Both the position numbers and the translations under genes were made by a program. Positions 11,833 through 22,947 of a stretch of DNA of 64,000 nt are shown here, in pieces; positions within the stretch are counted from its first letter, which is position 1, and each line of letters begins with the position of its first letter. This DNA is from Caenorhabditis remanei (taxonomy: Eukaryota; Nematoda; Chromadorea; Rhabditida; Rhabditidae): assembly GCF_010183535.1 (NCBI RefSeq), contig NC_071332.1:13082001-13146000 (forward strand). Direction: 5' to 3'. The notes beneath the pieces are model-generated. The model was not told where the DNA came from. It ran no database searches and saw only the letters and a program-made list of their open reading frames with translations.

Positions 11833-13368
11833 CTAATTAAAACCAGAATCTTTGAACATTTCAGGATGTGAAAACTCTATCTTTATAATATTGAAGATCT
11901 TCGCCACCTCCATCCGCGGCCTGTGTTCCCATAAATTCTTCTGTATTGCATTGTTGATTTTCATCAATTTCGTCAACCTCTCGGAATATTTACACATTTT
12001 CAGCTCATTCACGTAATAGTTGTGAAGGTCGTTTGCAAGTAAATGTTGAAAATGTTCTGTCACCTTTAAAATCTCTCCCTGACATCTCTTTCCAGCATAT
12101 TCAAATGACAACTGTGCAAGCATAAACGTCATTTCCATGTCTGTTGGTTGTAATTCTATTAGTGAACCAATTATGTCAAAGTGCTCTCCAGAGCTTTGTC
12201 GGAGGAAACTGCAAGTGTACATAAGTTGATTGTATTGTATTGGTTCAGAACTCACTATGAAATTTCTCTCGCTGGATAATCACTTAGCCACGTGGAATCA
12301 AAGTGCACTTTCTTCAAGTCTACTAGTACTCCTCGTCGTGATAATATCTGACTTTTAGGAGCATTTGGGTTGTTTCTTCGGTACGCTGCTGTGGCAGAAT
12401 GGCGGTCCAATGTCGCCCAGATGTGCCAAGCGCTTTCCAGAATTTTTAACTGAAATTCTCTTCTCTGAAATTTGAGTCTTGTAAGAATAAACCCACTTTC
12501 ACTTCATCGGCTAACTTTTGAAATTCTTCGAAGTGCATCAACCACTTTGCAACAGTTAGAAAATAATACTGCCATGTTTCAGATACCACTTTCTGGTTGA
12601 TTTTGCAAATTGACTCGAATCCTTCATAATTTTTCTTTGTCGCTTCTTTCATTCCTATTGATAACCTATGAAGACAACTGTTACTAATGTAGACACTCTC
12701 TGCCGGTTTGCTGAAAATCCTCGACGCCTCTTCAACGAGAGAATTCACATCAATAAAAGATTTGTGAGTTGGTTTATCGGCATCCCAGAACAAAACCATT
12801 TCTGGTCGTCCAACGAAACATTCTAAAGTTTGTGGTATGTTTGAATTGGGTACCGTTGTGCAGAATTGTTTTTTCGAAGAGACCAGAGAATTTAATCCGT
12901 CACGATTGTATTGAAAATCTTAAAGTATATAATTGAAGATATAAACTAAAACTGTGACAACTTTACTTGAAGTTTTCATTCCAATATCAAAACATCGTTT
13001 CACTCGGCATGGTTTACAGAAAAACCTGTAAAAAAGAATTTGCTATGTTGGCTTAGGATTTCAAATGAGAGTCTGATAGGGAATAAACAGTTCAGCCTAA
13101 GTAGTTAAAACTAAATGAATAAAACAATAACTCTTAAAATGTCAATAACCATGCAACTTACCTAGACTTGGTACAATTTCCGCTTCGGCACTTTGACGTA
13201 CTCCATTTTGATAATGCTGTTCTTCTGAAATAATAATACATGTCTATCCAAAATCTCTAACTACCTGAAAAATGCCGCACATGCTCTGCAACTGATTGCA
13301 CCAAAGTGATTTCCATGTATTCCTTCGGCACTACACACTTGACAAACTTGAATTTGGACCAGTTCCAT
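11833..13368 (-). CDS. Nuclear hormone receptor, supplementary family
   Basis: Ligand-type transcription factor expected to act in the nucleus. Exons 13368-13265, 13224-13162, 13025-12967, 12918-12497, 12449-12256, 12208-11833 (405 aa). The DNA-binding domain spans about residues 9-75: first zinc finger C9, C12, C27, C30 with the CRACAAFF recognition helix; second finger C47, C52, C59, C62. A short hinge leads to the ligand-binding domain (about 115-405), with the subfamily marks FVGRPEM, LQPTD and the C-terminal FSHPEMF. An intron falls after FFR, as in most paralogues. Its closest relative in the window is the 17.2-kb gene on the opposite strand. A poly(A) signal follows the stop at about 11825. 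Confidence 0.92.
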
Positions 13369-13747
13369 TTGAAACTAAATGAGAATATTCGTAGATCAGA
13401 TATTTCAAACGGGATCAGCAGTATCAGTATACAAGGAAAAGCTAATTAGAAAAAAAGAAGTGCACCTGCTCAAAAAGCTAGAATAGAGAAAGCGAGACGC
13501 AGAGTGTTTCATTGATCAAAATTGTAATTTTCAATAGGCAGAGGAAGAGGAAACGAATAATAAATGGTGTGAAAAAGAATTGATTAACGAAGGAGAAAGA
13601 TGATGAAGAACAAAGTTTATGGCCGATTTATGACTTTTTGATTCTCTGGCTTTCAGACATCATAACCCAATTTGCTTCAGAAGGAAAACTGATTTATTTT
13701 TATGATTTCAGTAGATACGTGATTGATGTTAAGAGGCTAGAATGATA
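13369..13747. other. Intergenic region
   Basis: Holds the presumed 5' region of the 11.8-kb NHR and the 3' region of the 13.7-kb NHR, both on the minus strand. No further gene seen. Confidence 0.6.
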
Positions 13748-15162
13748 TCAGACGAGACCCGTGTCCACAAACATTTCAGGATGAGAGAACTTTACAGTGA
13801 AGACATTGAATAGTGCAGCCAACTCGCCTCGCGGTCTGTTTCTCCAGATATCGTTCTGAAAGAGAGAGAAGAAACAATAATGATAACAATGTGACCTCAC
13901 CTGTATTGCATTATTAATCTGCATTATCTGACTCAATCTTGTCGAATACCTCGGCATCTTCTTTTCATTCACATAATAATTGTGAAGATCATTTGATAAA
14001 ACTTCTTGGAATCTATCACAAATCTTCATGATATCTCCTTGAAACCTCTTCCCAGCATATGAAAACATTAGCTGAGCCAACATGAAATTGAATTCCACAT
14101 CCGACACATTTAATTGCACCAACTTGTCAATTTCAGTGGACAGATCGAAAATAGTGATGCTGTTAAGAAAACTGAAAAACGTGTGAGGGTGCAAGATGTC
14201 TTTTCAGTTGATAAAGCTCACTAGAGAATCTGTTCCAATGGATACTTGCTGATTGCCGAAAAATCCACTTTTGTATAATTAAGGTCCATTATAACTCCAT
14301 TGCTCATAGCCCACATTTTTTCGTTGTTACATATTTTCTTCCTCCGAGCACTTGCAGTTGTGACCATTTTGTCTAACCTTCCGAAGACGTGCCAAAATGA
14401 TGTGAGGAGTTGGAGCTATAAGAAAAACAAGATTTATATAGTTTTTTCAAATTAAAACTTACTTTCATCTTATGTGGAATGCTCTGAAATTCTTCAAAGT
14501 AGGTCAACCATTTTGCCGTTCTCAATAAGTAATATTCCCAAAAGTAGGACATGTCTCCATATGAAAGTGTACGATACATTCGGCAGTCTTTGCTGATTGA
14601 GAAACAAGACGCCATTGTTAGCTTACGAAGTTGCGAGGGTCCGACATATGGGGTTTCTGCTCCAAAATGAAGAATTTCAGATGCTTTTTTCAAAAGATCT
14701 TTGAGTTCGACAAATGTTTTTTCGTATGGCTCTTCAGGAATACAGAAAATTACAAGACTTGGGCGACCGATAAAATTGGTAAATGACTGTGGAAGTTTCT
14801 CTAGAGTTTTCAGTGAATCTCGATTATGTTGAAATTCTGAAATTCACAATTGGAAGCTATGAAATATATTTGAAGAAAACACTCACTTTCAATATTCATT
14901 CCAACGGCATAGCACCTTCTTAGTCTACATGGCTTACAAAGTTTGTATTTTTCATCACAATGCCGAGTTTGACATTTCAAGTCAGCATACTTGGAGCCTG
15001 CCCGTCTTCTGATAACCCAAAAATCAATAATGGTCACTTTATAGAAACATTTTCTCACCTGAAAAATATCGCACACGCTCTGCAACATTGTACGTCAAAA
15101 TGATTCCCATGATTGTTCTCAGCTCCACAGACCAAACAGTTGCGAATTGGAGACTTTGTCAT
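13748..15162 (-). CDS. Nuclear hormone receptor, supplementary family (divergent first finger)
   Basis: Exons 15162-15059, 15008-14887, 14836-14463, 14415-14222, 14171-13901, 13855-13748 (390 aa). The zinc fingers have all eight metal-binding cysteines (9, 12, 27, 30; 47, 52, 59, 62). The usual [16 protein letters not shown] is changed to GNHFDVQCCRACAIFF, so the start of the recognition helix differs from every neighbour and target choice may differ. Unlike the 11.8-kb gene, the second finger is one exon, and an intron interrupts the ligand-binding domain near its end (after NNAIQ). The C-terminus FSHPEMFVDTG is typical of the family. It sits next to the 11.8-kb gene on the same strand, consistent with tandem duplication. 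Confidence 0.9.
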
Positions 15163-15701
15163 GCTTTTCGAGAGAGAATAATTTGGATAACAAATAATGA
15201 TTGAAAGAAACAAGAAATACTAAATAATAGTGCAGTATAGATAGTAGACGCAGACATATGAAGTAAAACAGGCAGGTCGCGTGTCCAAGTGTTTCTCTGA
15301 TGCAATTTTATGTCTAGTGATAATATGTTATCAAAGACTTAGATCCGAAATTCAAGAAAAACGGTAAAAGACTTGGGAAGTTGTCAGTTGGGTTTGGTTT
15401 GTGTTTGTAATTATCAAAAAACAATTGAGAACTGTAAAACATTACTGGAGTAAAATTGAAAAAAGAAACTTTAGTATTCAAAAAAACAAAAACTGTTTTA
15501 GAAACAAACTTTAGCTCAACGTTTTCATTAATCTTTGTTCCAACCCGGCCTGTCGTTAGAGATACGAAAAATGCACGTTGTAATGCCAACACCAAACTTA
15601 ATGCAAATCATAAAATGGCGTTATGTCGGAATATTTCGCAACGTTTTTTCTCTCAAAAAAGAAAGTGTTCAATCTCATTTTCATACCCTATCATTCTGAA
15701 A
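15163..15701. other. Divergent intergenic region
   Basis: Separates a minus-strand NHR from a plus-strand F-box gene, so both promoters probably lie here. I see no other gene; the frames at 15314-15595 and 15456-15701 appear to be chance. Confidence 0.6.
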
Positions 15702-16867
15702 ATGTCAGAGATTCCTCCAACTTGGAATGATTTACCATTCCATTTTAAGAAAGATTTGGTGAGCTTCTTGGATGTCAAATCTCGGTGAATTGTATGACAA
15801 CAGTTTTCTTTTAAAATATCTTACATTTAGATTCCAACTCGCAGCTTCTTCGAAAGATGATCAAGAACTTGTTATGAGTTGTCCTTTTAATTTATATGCA
15901 TTATCAATACTCTTCCCCACGTCTGATCCGGAGGCATCTGACTATTGTTTGGTATTCCAAGATCACCAGAAATCTCCTAAGGTCATTTTACTATTGGATA
16001 GAGCGGAAGCAACAAGCAATGTTCTTTTGAAAACTTTTTACCATCAAAAATCGAGTGTAGAGGAAATGACGATATGCTATAACTATTCAACGGAACATTA
16101 TTCCCATACGATGCAAGAATTTACTGCTAAAATAACCAGTAAAATGGGAGAAATTGGAAAGCACCAGGTAATGAGTAAGAAAAAACATTCCTTATAAAAT
16201 GTATTACAGGTGAAAACGCGACGCTTAGTTATTCTAACTGATCTTTCCATCCCAGATTCGTTTATTAAATTAACGGGTTGTTTTGATTCTGCCATTCTTA
16301 GAAAAATTAGGATCACCGGAGAAGTTTCGAATGAAATATTGGAAGCAATTATTGTGACAGAGCAATGGAAAAATCTTGATGATGTAACACTGCAAGGTCG
16401 TAACACTACTCCGATACTTCAGCTTCTTCCACCAAATGTCATTCAGTTTTCTTTGAATAGATACGATTTGATTCTGAGTCCAAATGATGTTGTGAGATTA
16501 GTACAAGTCAGTTTATCACTTTTTTTTCTGTTGAAAAAAAAAACAACATTTCAGAGGTATATAAACAGAAACAGCCGCCATGGTTCTTATTTTCAAGTTT
16601 TGACAACACCTGAGACTCAATTTGATGAAGATGCCACGTTACAGCAACTCAGATCCATTGCGATGGGTTTTGATAGGTATTGGAAATTAGAACTAGTCTG
16701 GGTCGAAAATTTAAGTTTTCAGAACAGATGAATATACTGATGTAATGTTTGAAATGCCTTCCACAGATTATGTTTTTGTGGCACGAGTTTTCGGGGTCGG
16801 AGTGCAAGGAGCGGTTTGTAAAAAGGAGAATCTAGAAAGAGATAAAAAATGGTTGCTCAGAATTTGA
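15702..16867 (+). CDS. F-box protein with FTH/DUF38-like C-terminal region
   Basis: Predicted SCF ubiquitin-ligase adaptor. Exons 15702-15784, 15831-16167, 16210-16506, 16555-16676, 16723-16867 (327 aa). The F-box begins TWNDLPFHFKKDL (about residues 7-40), is split by the family intron after SR, and continues with a DDQELV..CP stretch aligned with the other four. A TEQWKN motif, typical of FTH regions as I recall them, lies in exon 3. An extra intron divides the large central exon of its paralogues. It is 326 bp upstream of the 17.2-kb NHR on the same strand, a mirror of the minus-strand F-box/NHR pair at 10.6-13.4 kb but with the order of the two genes reversed relative to transcription. 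Confidence 0.87.
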
Positions 16868-17192
16868 ATGTGGTTCACGTCAATTCCGATTCTTATTCAA
16901 GATTTGCATCGAAATGCAAAAGGAGACCTGAAATTTATATTTGTAACTGGATTATTTCAAGTCAAGAATAAAACAGTTTTTCTCCTTTTTTGAAAAATCA
17001 ATCATGTGACTGCAGCAGAGACCACAAACAGGTCAGAAAAAGTATTCCATCAATTTTTCCATCATCGAAACATCTTTGTACTTTTTTCTCTTATCTATCT
17101 GTTTCTGATCATTTTTCCCCTTATCTTTCTGTGTCTCAACTTATTCTGTATTAGTTTCCATCATTTCTAGTTCTCGATATCAAAGATACAAG
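16868..17192. other. Intergenic region between F-box and NHR genes
   Basis: No gene seen. A pyrimidine-rich run ends in ATTTCTAG at about 17170, a possible trans-splice acceptor for the NHR starting at 17193. Confidence 0.5.
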
Positions 17193-18581
17193 ATGCAACC
17201 TTGCCAAGTTTGTGGTTCAGTTGGTCCACATGGAGCTCACTTTGGAGCGGTAAGCTGTCGCGCCTGTGCCGCCTTTTTCCGAAGAGCCGCATTTTCTAAA
17301 TGGAGGAACTTGAACTGCCGTAGCAAAAATTGTGACCGAAAAATGTGAGTTTTGGATTCAAAAAATTACTTTCAGATATATTCAAAATTACAGTTATTTC
17401 TGCAAACCATGCAGACTGCAAAAATGTTTTGAAGCAGGAATGGAGACTTCCAGTAAGTTTTTTTTTTGGTTTAGCAAGAAGAAAACACAAGAATTTGCAT
17501 CATTTTAGATTTCCAATACCACCGAGATAGTCTTCACGATTCGAACAATTCGTTGGTTCCTCGTATCCCATACAAATCAAAGGTTCCGCAAACGATGGGA
17601 ACTTTTGTGGGTCGCCCTGAAATGATATTGTTTTGGGATTCTCAGAAACCCACCCACAAAACTTATATTGATGTGAACTATTTGATTGATGAAGCGACGA
17701 GGATTTTTGGTAATCCGGTAGAAAGAGTTTATTTGGCATCAAATCGACTACAGCGACTGTCGCTTGGATTGAATGTTGTCAGAGGAAATGTTAAAAACTA
17801 TCGATTTGTGACAGAGTTGACACAAAAGGAAGTGTCCGACACGTGGCAGTTCTACTTTCTGGCAGTGGCCAAGTGGCTGACTCATTTCACAGAGTTCGAA
17901 GAATTGGAAATGAGTGTGAAGGTTAGTTAACTCAGTTAACATTGAAAAGGATGATATATTTTTTATTCAGCTAACAATCCTACAATACATCTGGCATATC
18001 TGGTCAGTTTTAGATCACCATTCTCTAGTCTCAGTACATCAAAGAAACAATCCGAATGCCCCAAGAACTCAAACAGTCACACGGCGAGGTGTGATGGTGG
18101 ATAAGACGAAAGTACACTTTGATTCCACATGGCTTAGTGATTATCCTTCAAGACAAATCGGCGGGTAACAGAGAACTTTTGTTGTCAGCTATTTAATAAC
18201 TGCTCTTCCAGCTTTCTACGGAATCCATCCAGTTATAATGTGACAGGAGCGCTTGTAGCTCTGCAACCAACAGATGTGGAAATGACATTTATGCTAGCAC
18301 AGTTGTCATTTGAGTATGCTGGGAAGAGATGCCAGGGAGAAGTTCAAAAAATCTTAGAACGTTTTCAAGACCTTCTGGCAGATGACATTCATCAGTATTA
18401 TACGAAAGAACTAAGAATGCATAGCTACTTTGGAAGATTGTCGAAGCTGATGAAAGTGAACAATGCGATACAAAAAAAGATCTGGGAAGCACGACCTCGA
18501 ATGGAATTGGCTAAAATTTTTAATTTGATAAAACTTGATTTTTCTCATCCGGAAATGTTCAAAGATTCTGGGTACAATTGA
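17193..18581 (+). CDS. Nuclear hormone receptor, supplementary family
   Basis: Exons 17193-17344, 17394-17452, 17509-17921, 17971-18164, 18212-18581 (395 aa). The zinc fingers are complete (C4, C7, C22, C25; C42, C47, C54, C57). The hinge and ligand-binding domain match the 11.8-kb gene almost block for block (FQY.RD, FVGRPEM, FDSTWLSDYP, LQPTD, FSHPEMFKDSG), so the two are a recent pair in opposite orientations. The intron after FFR present in that copy is absent here: the frame runs straight through, which implies precise loss in this gene or gain in the other. It is flanked on both sides by F-box genes on the same strand. Confidence 0.92.
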
Positions 18582-18920
18582 TCATAAAGTGTTGTTCTCA
18601 TTGTAAATAAAACGTATTTAATGAAAAAAGAAAGGAATTATACATTCTCTAAGCCGCAATGAGCGGCAGAATTTAACTGAAAAATGTGTTGGTTCCATTA
18701 AACAACAATGAGTAACTGAAAAACATTGTCGTGGATATCCTCCTCCTGATGAGTTGATAATAAATCCACTTTTTTCTCAGAACCGTTTTTTAGAATGCTT
18801 TAAAACGAGAAAAATTTCACAACATTATAGACAAACAAGAGAATAAAAATTGACTGATAACAACGACAAGCGACATATCACAATTTTGTTTCAAATCTAT
18901 CGACTTTTTTCTAAAGTACA
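18582..18920. other. Intergenic region
   Basis: Contains the NHR 3' end with AATAAA at about 18605 and the upstream region of the next F-box gene. Nothing else seen. Confidence 0.6.
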
Positions 18921-20014
18921 ATGATGGAAAAGGCTCAACCAATTTGGCAGGAACTACCAACTCACTGCAAAGCAGATGTTGTTTCTTATTTGGATTTCGA
19001 ATCGAGGTACGTTTAGTCTCAATAAATTTTCAAATTTATTTCTTAGATGTCTATTACGCAGCTGCTCGAAATCCGACTATGACCTTGTTAAAAGTTGTCC
19101 CGTTTATTTAGGAAAGGTAGAATTATTTCCTCCAACACGGTTTGCCTTGTCTGAACAGTCGTATCAAATCGATGAATTCAAACAAGTCATGGTTTTTCTG
19201 CAAGTATTTCAACATCCAAAATCATACGCACGAGAAGTTTCAATCAATTTTGATCGATTTTATGAATCAGGAGATATTCAACAATTCTTCATACTTTTAT
19301 TGGATAGTATGAAAACAAAAACTGACTTCAAAATAAAATCTGCATCCCTATATATTAATGATCATGCTAAAACAGTCAATGGAAGAGAATTTCTAGAGCT
19401 GTTACAGTTTTTCGACTCCTGAAAACTGAAGAAAATAAACTTATCTTCTCAAATTGCTCCAGAATATTTTGAAATGGTATCCAAAACTGAACAATGGAAA
19501 AACGCAACTGAATTGAAAGCATTCGGATATTATAATTACAATATTCCAATTGAGTCATTGTTGCATTTCGATCGGTTGAACGTTCAACACATAAATAGAT
19601 TAAGTACTGAGAAGGCATGGAAATTTATTGAGGTTGGTGTTGAAACATTCCAAAAAAGGATGATATATTCTGTTTCAGAACTTCTTGAGAAGAAACCCAG
19701 CACTGGGATCATGCTTTCAAGTACAAACTATGTTTGCGCTGGACATTGATGGGATTTTGGAAAACTTTTCAGTTTCCCCAAACAATGAACCTACCGAGCA
19801 TGAGTAATACAAATGTTATAATTTTTGAGAGAAATTTCTGATTATTTTCAGATATTCCACGTATTACAAGCATACTCAACTGTTTGAATTACCGAATCCG
19901 AATCATATATGTGTGGTGAAGATTTCAGAGCATGGAATATATGCGGCAGTTAGTAGGATCACACATCTTGAACCGGATTTCCGATGGTACTTATTTGGAG
20001 TTAGGATTGAATAA
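18921..20014 (+). pseudogene. F-box/FTH-like gene interrupted by an in-frame TGA
   Basis: Exons 18921-19006, 19047-19632, 19679-19803, 19852-20014 align with the other F-box genes: F-box IWQELPTHCKADVV, the intron after SR, CSKSDYDLVKSCP, TEQWKN and the terminal HTQ element. All splice sites and the frame (320 codons) are intact. Codon 19420-19422 is TGA, between LQFFDS and KLKKI. The 37.8-kb paralogue has FDSHNLKKI there, so a single sense codon appears to have become a stop. The product would end at about residue 153, losing the TEQWKN and C-terminal parts. It may be a recent pseudogene, a polymorphic null allele or a sequence error. No intron that keeps the frame removes the stop. Confidence 0.8.
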
Positions 20015-20314
20015 CACATTCAATTTGAAACAGATTTGACAGATAATTTGTTTTTGTTTATTCTAAATAAAGCTGAATAAACTTTTTCTGAAAAGCCAAA
20101 ATCCCACTTGGTATCGATATACACTCTCAGGTGCCGTGGTTAATGTTGCCAAACTGACAATAGATTCTCCATTTTTGGAGTTGTGTGGTGCAAGAATAAA
20201 TAAATAAATTTATTGATTCTTCTTATCACACTTGACTATTCTTTTCCATGAATATGATTTTTTATACAAATTTGTACAGTGAATGAAGCTAACATGTTAA
20301 AACTAACAGATCAA
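20015..20314. other. Convergent 3' intergenic region
   Basis: 3' ends of a plus-strand F-box gene and a minus-strand NHR meet here. AATAAA motifs are present on the plus strand near 20067. No gene seen. Confidence 0.5.
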
Positions 20315-22036
20315 TCAATGAAAACCAGTATCTATGAACATTTCTGGATGAGAAAATTGTAAATTGAACACATCAAATACTTTTGCAACTTCAGCACGAC
20401 CTCGATACACTCTGATATTTTCCAGAATTTCTTTGTTGATTCTCAGCAATCTCATTAGTCTTCCAGAGTATCTAATCATCATCCTCTCTTGAGTATAATA
20501 GTTGTGTAAATCATTTGATAGTTCTTCAAGAAAGCCTTCCATTACTTCTGAAATTTTGCCGCCAAATCTCGTTGAAACATATTGAAAGGAAAGATGGGCC
20601 AGCATAAATGTGAGTTCGGTTTCGGTCAAATCAAGATTTTGTAATTCTTCGATAAGATGGAACAAGTCCACTCCACGAATGCCATCAAGGAAGCTAAAAA
20701 ATGAGGTTAAAATAAAACAGGTTGGTTTGGAACTTACTATCTCAATTGATCCGTCGGATAACTGCTCATCCACATTGAGTCCGTTGATACGTTTATGGTA
20801 TCTGTGAGCATACCGTTTCCAATTACTCTTTCTGTCCATTTAGCATCTTTATTTCTTTCTCTATACAGTGCAGTTGCCATTAATTTATCCAATCTTCCCC
20901 ATACATGCCATACTGCAAATAAGATTTCCATCTGAAAATTTAAATTTTTTCCATCACTTAAATAAACCCTCACCTTCAAATTTTGATCCAAATCTTGAAA
21001 TTTATCGAAATAAGTCAACCATTTTGCAGTTGTTAAGAAATGATATTCCCAAAAACTAGTAACTTCTTTTCTGGTAACTATTGTGATTCTTTTCATTTCC
21101 TCTGTCCTCTTCATACAATTGTATCCGTAATTCAATTTGTGTAATCCGTTCTTTGCAATTAACGGAGATTCAGCGCCTTCTTTCATAATATCCATTGCTT
21201 GGGAAACCAGAAAACTCAAATCTACGAAAGTGTTCTCTTTTTTGTTTTTTATCGATTCTGACGGACCGAAAGGACAAAATAGAACAAAGTGAGGTTTTCC
21301 ACATATTATTTCTACTGTCTGTGGGAGTTTTCGTTTTCGGCTGACAGCGATTTGAAGCGCGTCACGATCATGTTGGAATTCTGGAAAATGACATGAGTTA
21401 TTTTTCGAAATTTTGGAAAATAGCGGTTGCGTGATTTCAGAAGCTTTCATCCAAAACCGACTAGAAAAATACTAGAAAACAAATAACTTACTGGAAGTAT
21501 CCATTCCGACTAATCGACACTTTTTAAGACGACATGGTTTACAGTGATATCTGAAATTAGATCATCTTGGATTTTGTTCATCGTCTCAATCTAACTTTTA
21601 GAGGATTTTTAATGTTTCCCGAAAGAAAGTGCAGAATCTGTTATATCTATAATAATTTGAAAAGAGTTCGAAAAAAAACGGAGAATCGCAGAAGTGATGC
21701 AATTTTACTCAAAGAAAATTCAAAATAAAATCTGGTTTTCGTTGAAAATTGAGAAATTGCATGTCTTCATATTTCCAACAAAATTTGCATTTCTCAAGAT
21801 TTTTCGAAAGAAAAGCCTTACATTTTTCCATCACAATGTTTGCTCAGGCACTGCATCTTACTCCATTTGGAGTCAGCCGCTCGCCTGAAAAACAAAATAT
21901 TATGAATTCTTCCAAAGAGACAAAGAAACCTGAAAAATGCGGCGCATGCTCGACAGCTAATAACTCCAAAATGGTTTCCTTGCCCAGCTTGTCCACATAT
22001 TTCGCATGGCGGCCCTTCGAAATCCGAGTTTGTCAT
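20315..22036 (-). CDS. Nuclear hormone receptor, supplementary family
   Basis: Exons 22036-21930, 21884-21822, 21550-21492, 21380-20974, 20931-20738, 20693-20315 (402 aa). The DNA-binding domain carries CEIC...CRACAAFF and CLSKHC...CKPCRLKKC. Intron 2 (21821-21551, 271 bp) is much longer than the other introns in the array. The ligand-binding domain has [30 protein letters not shown] and FSHPEMFIDTG. The nearest relative is the 28.1-kb gene on the same strand (same intron phases, shared RAADSKWS linker). The ATG choice is supported by nearly equal N-terminal lengths in the two copies. Confidence 0.92.
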
Positions 22037-22402
22037 TTTTCTTTCAATATAACTGGATTTTGAATTCGAATAAATCAATGAAAAGTGATGAATCGAAAAC
22101 AAGTGAATGACGTGACGTACAGAGGAGAAAAAAAGATGATAAGACAAGTAGAAAAATGTCAGAAAAAGAGAATAGGAAATACAACAAAAGGACAAAAAAC
22201 GCAGTAGGTGAGACAAGAAGAATTGAGATGACGGAAGAGACTCAGATTGGGAAACGGAAAGGTTCTGTTTGTTTTGTTGGTAGCTGTGTGAACTAAAGAC
22301 AAATTGAGAGATTGGAGTGTCGGCAGCGCGTCTGGAATCCGAGATGAATTAAACAAAATAAATATCAAAAACGTGATGAAATAGGCTAACAAATTAATAC
22401 AT

Positions 22403-22690
22403 TTAAGAGTCAGTATCAATAAACATTTCGCGATGAAAAAAATCTGCAACAAAAATGTCAAATGCATGATGCAATATCATTTTCACTCTGAGTTCCCTGA
22501 TCGATGCCTTCAAAAAAATATATTTAGTCCGAACAATACAACGGAAAAATTCACCTGAGTGCCTTGGTTTATTTTCAGCATTTGATGTAATCTGCCAGCA
22601 TAATTTTTAATGTCGCCAAACCCAAAACTCTCTTAAAAATCGCTGAACATGCCCGAGAAGTCGATCCTCCAAAATGTTTCTTTTGAGATT
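22403..22690 (-). pseudogene. Chimeric NHR remnant (first zinc finger joined to receptor tail)
   Basis: At about 22690-22630 the minus strand encodes a degenerate first finger (HFGGSTSRACSAIFK) without its first two cysteines. It is followed directly by the end of a ligand-binding domain: YAGRLHQMLKINQ, an intact intron (22555-22510 or so), then a final exon ending HREMFIDTDS and TAA at 22405-22403. The second finger, hinge and about 250 residues of the ligand-binding domain are missing. The tail most resembles the 22.9- and 24.6-kb genes. An internal deletion in a former third member of that pair explains it. Confidence 0.75.
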
Positions 22691-22947
22691 CCACATTTAC
22701 CGTTCATTATTCATGAAATGATAATATTTCCAAGAACAGATATAATGAATAGTGTAGGAAGCACGGTAGAATATTTGTATGAGCGGTAGAGGAAAACTGT
22801 CAAGTAAATGTACAGGATACAAATCACATAATAAAGATAAAGATAGTGACACAAACAGTCAGAAAAAGAGGAATGTCATATGTTAGGCTGAGTTCAACTC
22901 GGATAATATTTCAATGATTATGTACCCGAAAAACAAAATGAGAATGT

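Noticed and set aside
10602..13368. NHR and F-box genes as a classic SL2 operon
   Set aside because: Spacing of 183 bp fits, but there is no clear trans-splice acceptor directly upstream of the F-box ATG, so I only note the possibility.
19420..19422. TGA read as selenocysteine
   Set aside because: F-box proteins are not selenoproteins, the paralogue has no cysteine there, and nematodes use selenocysteine very sparingly.
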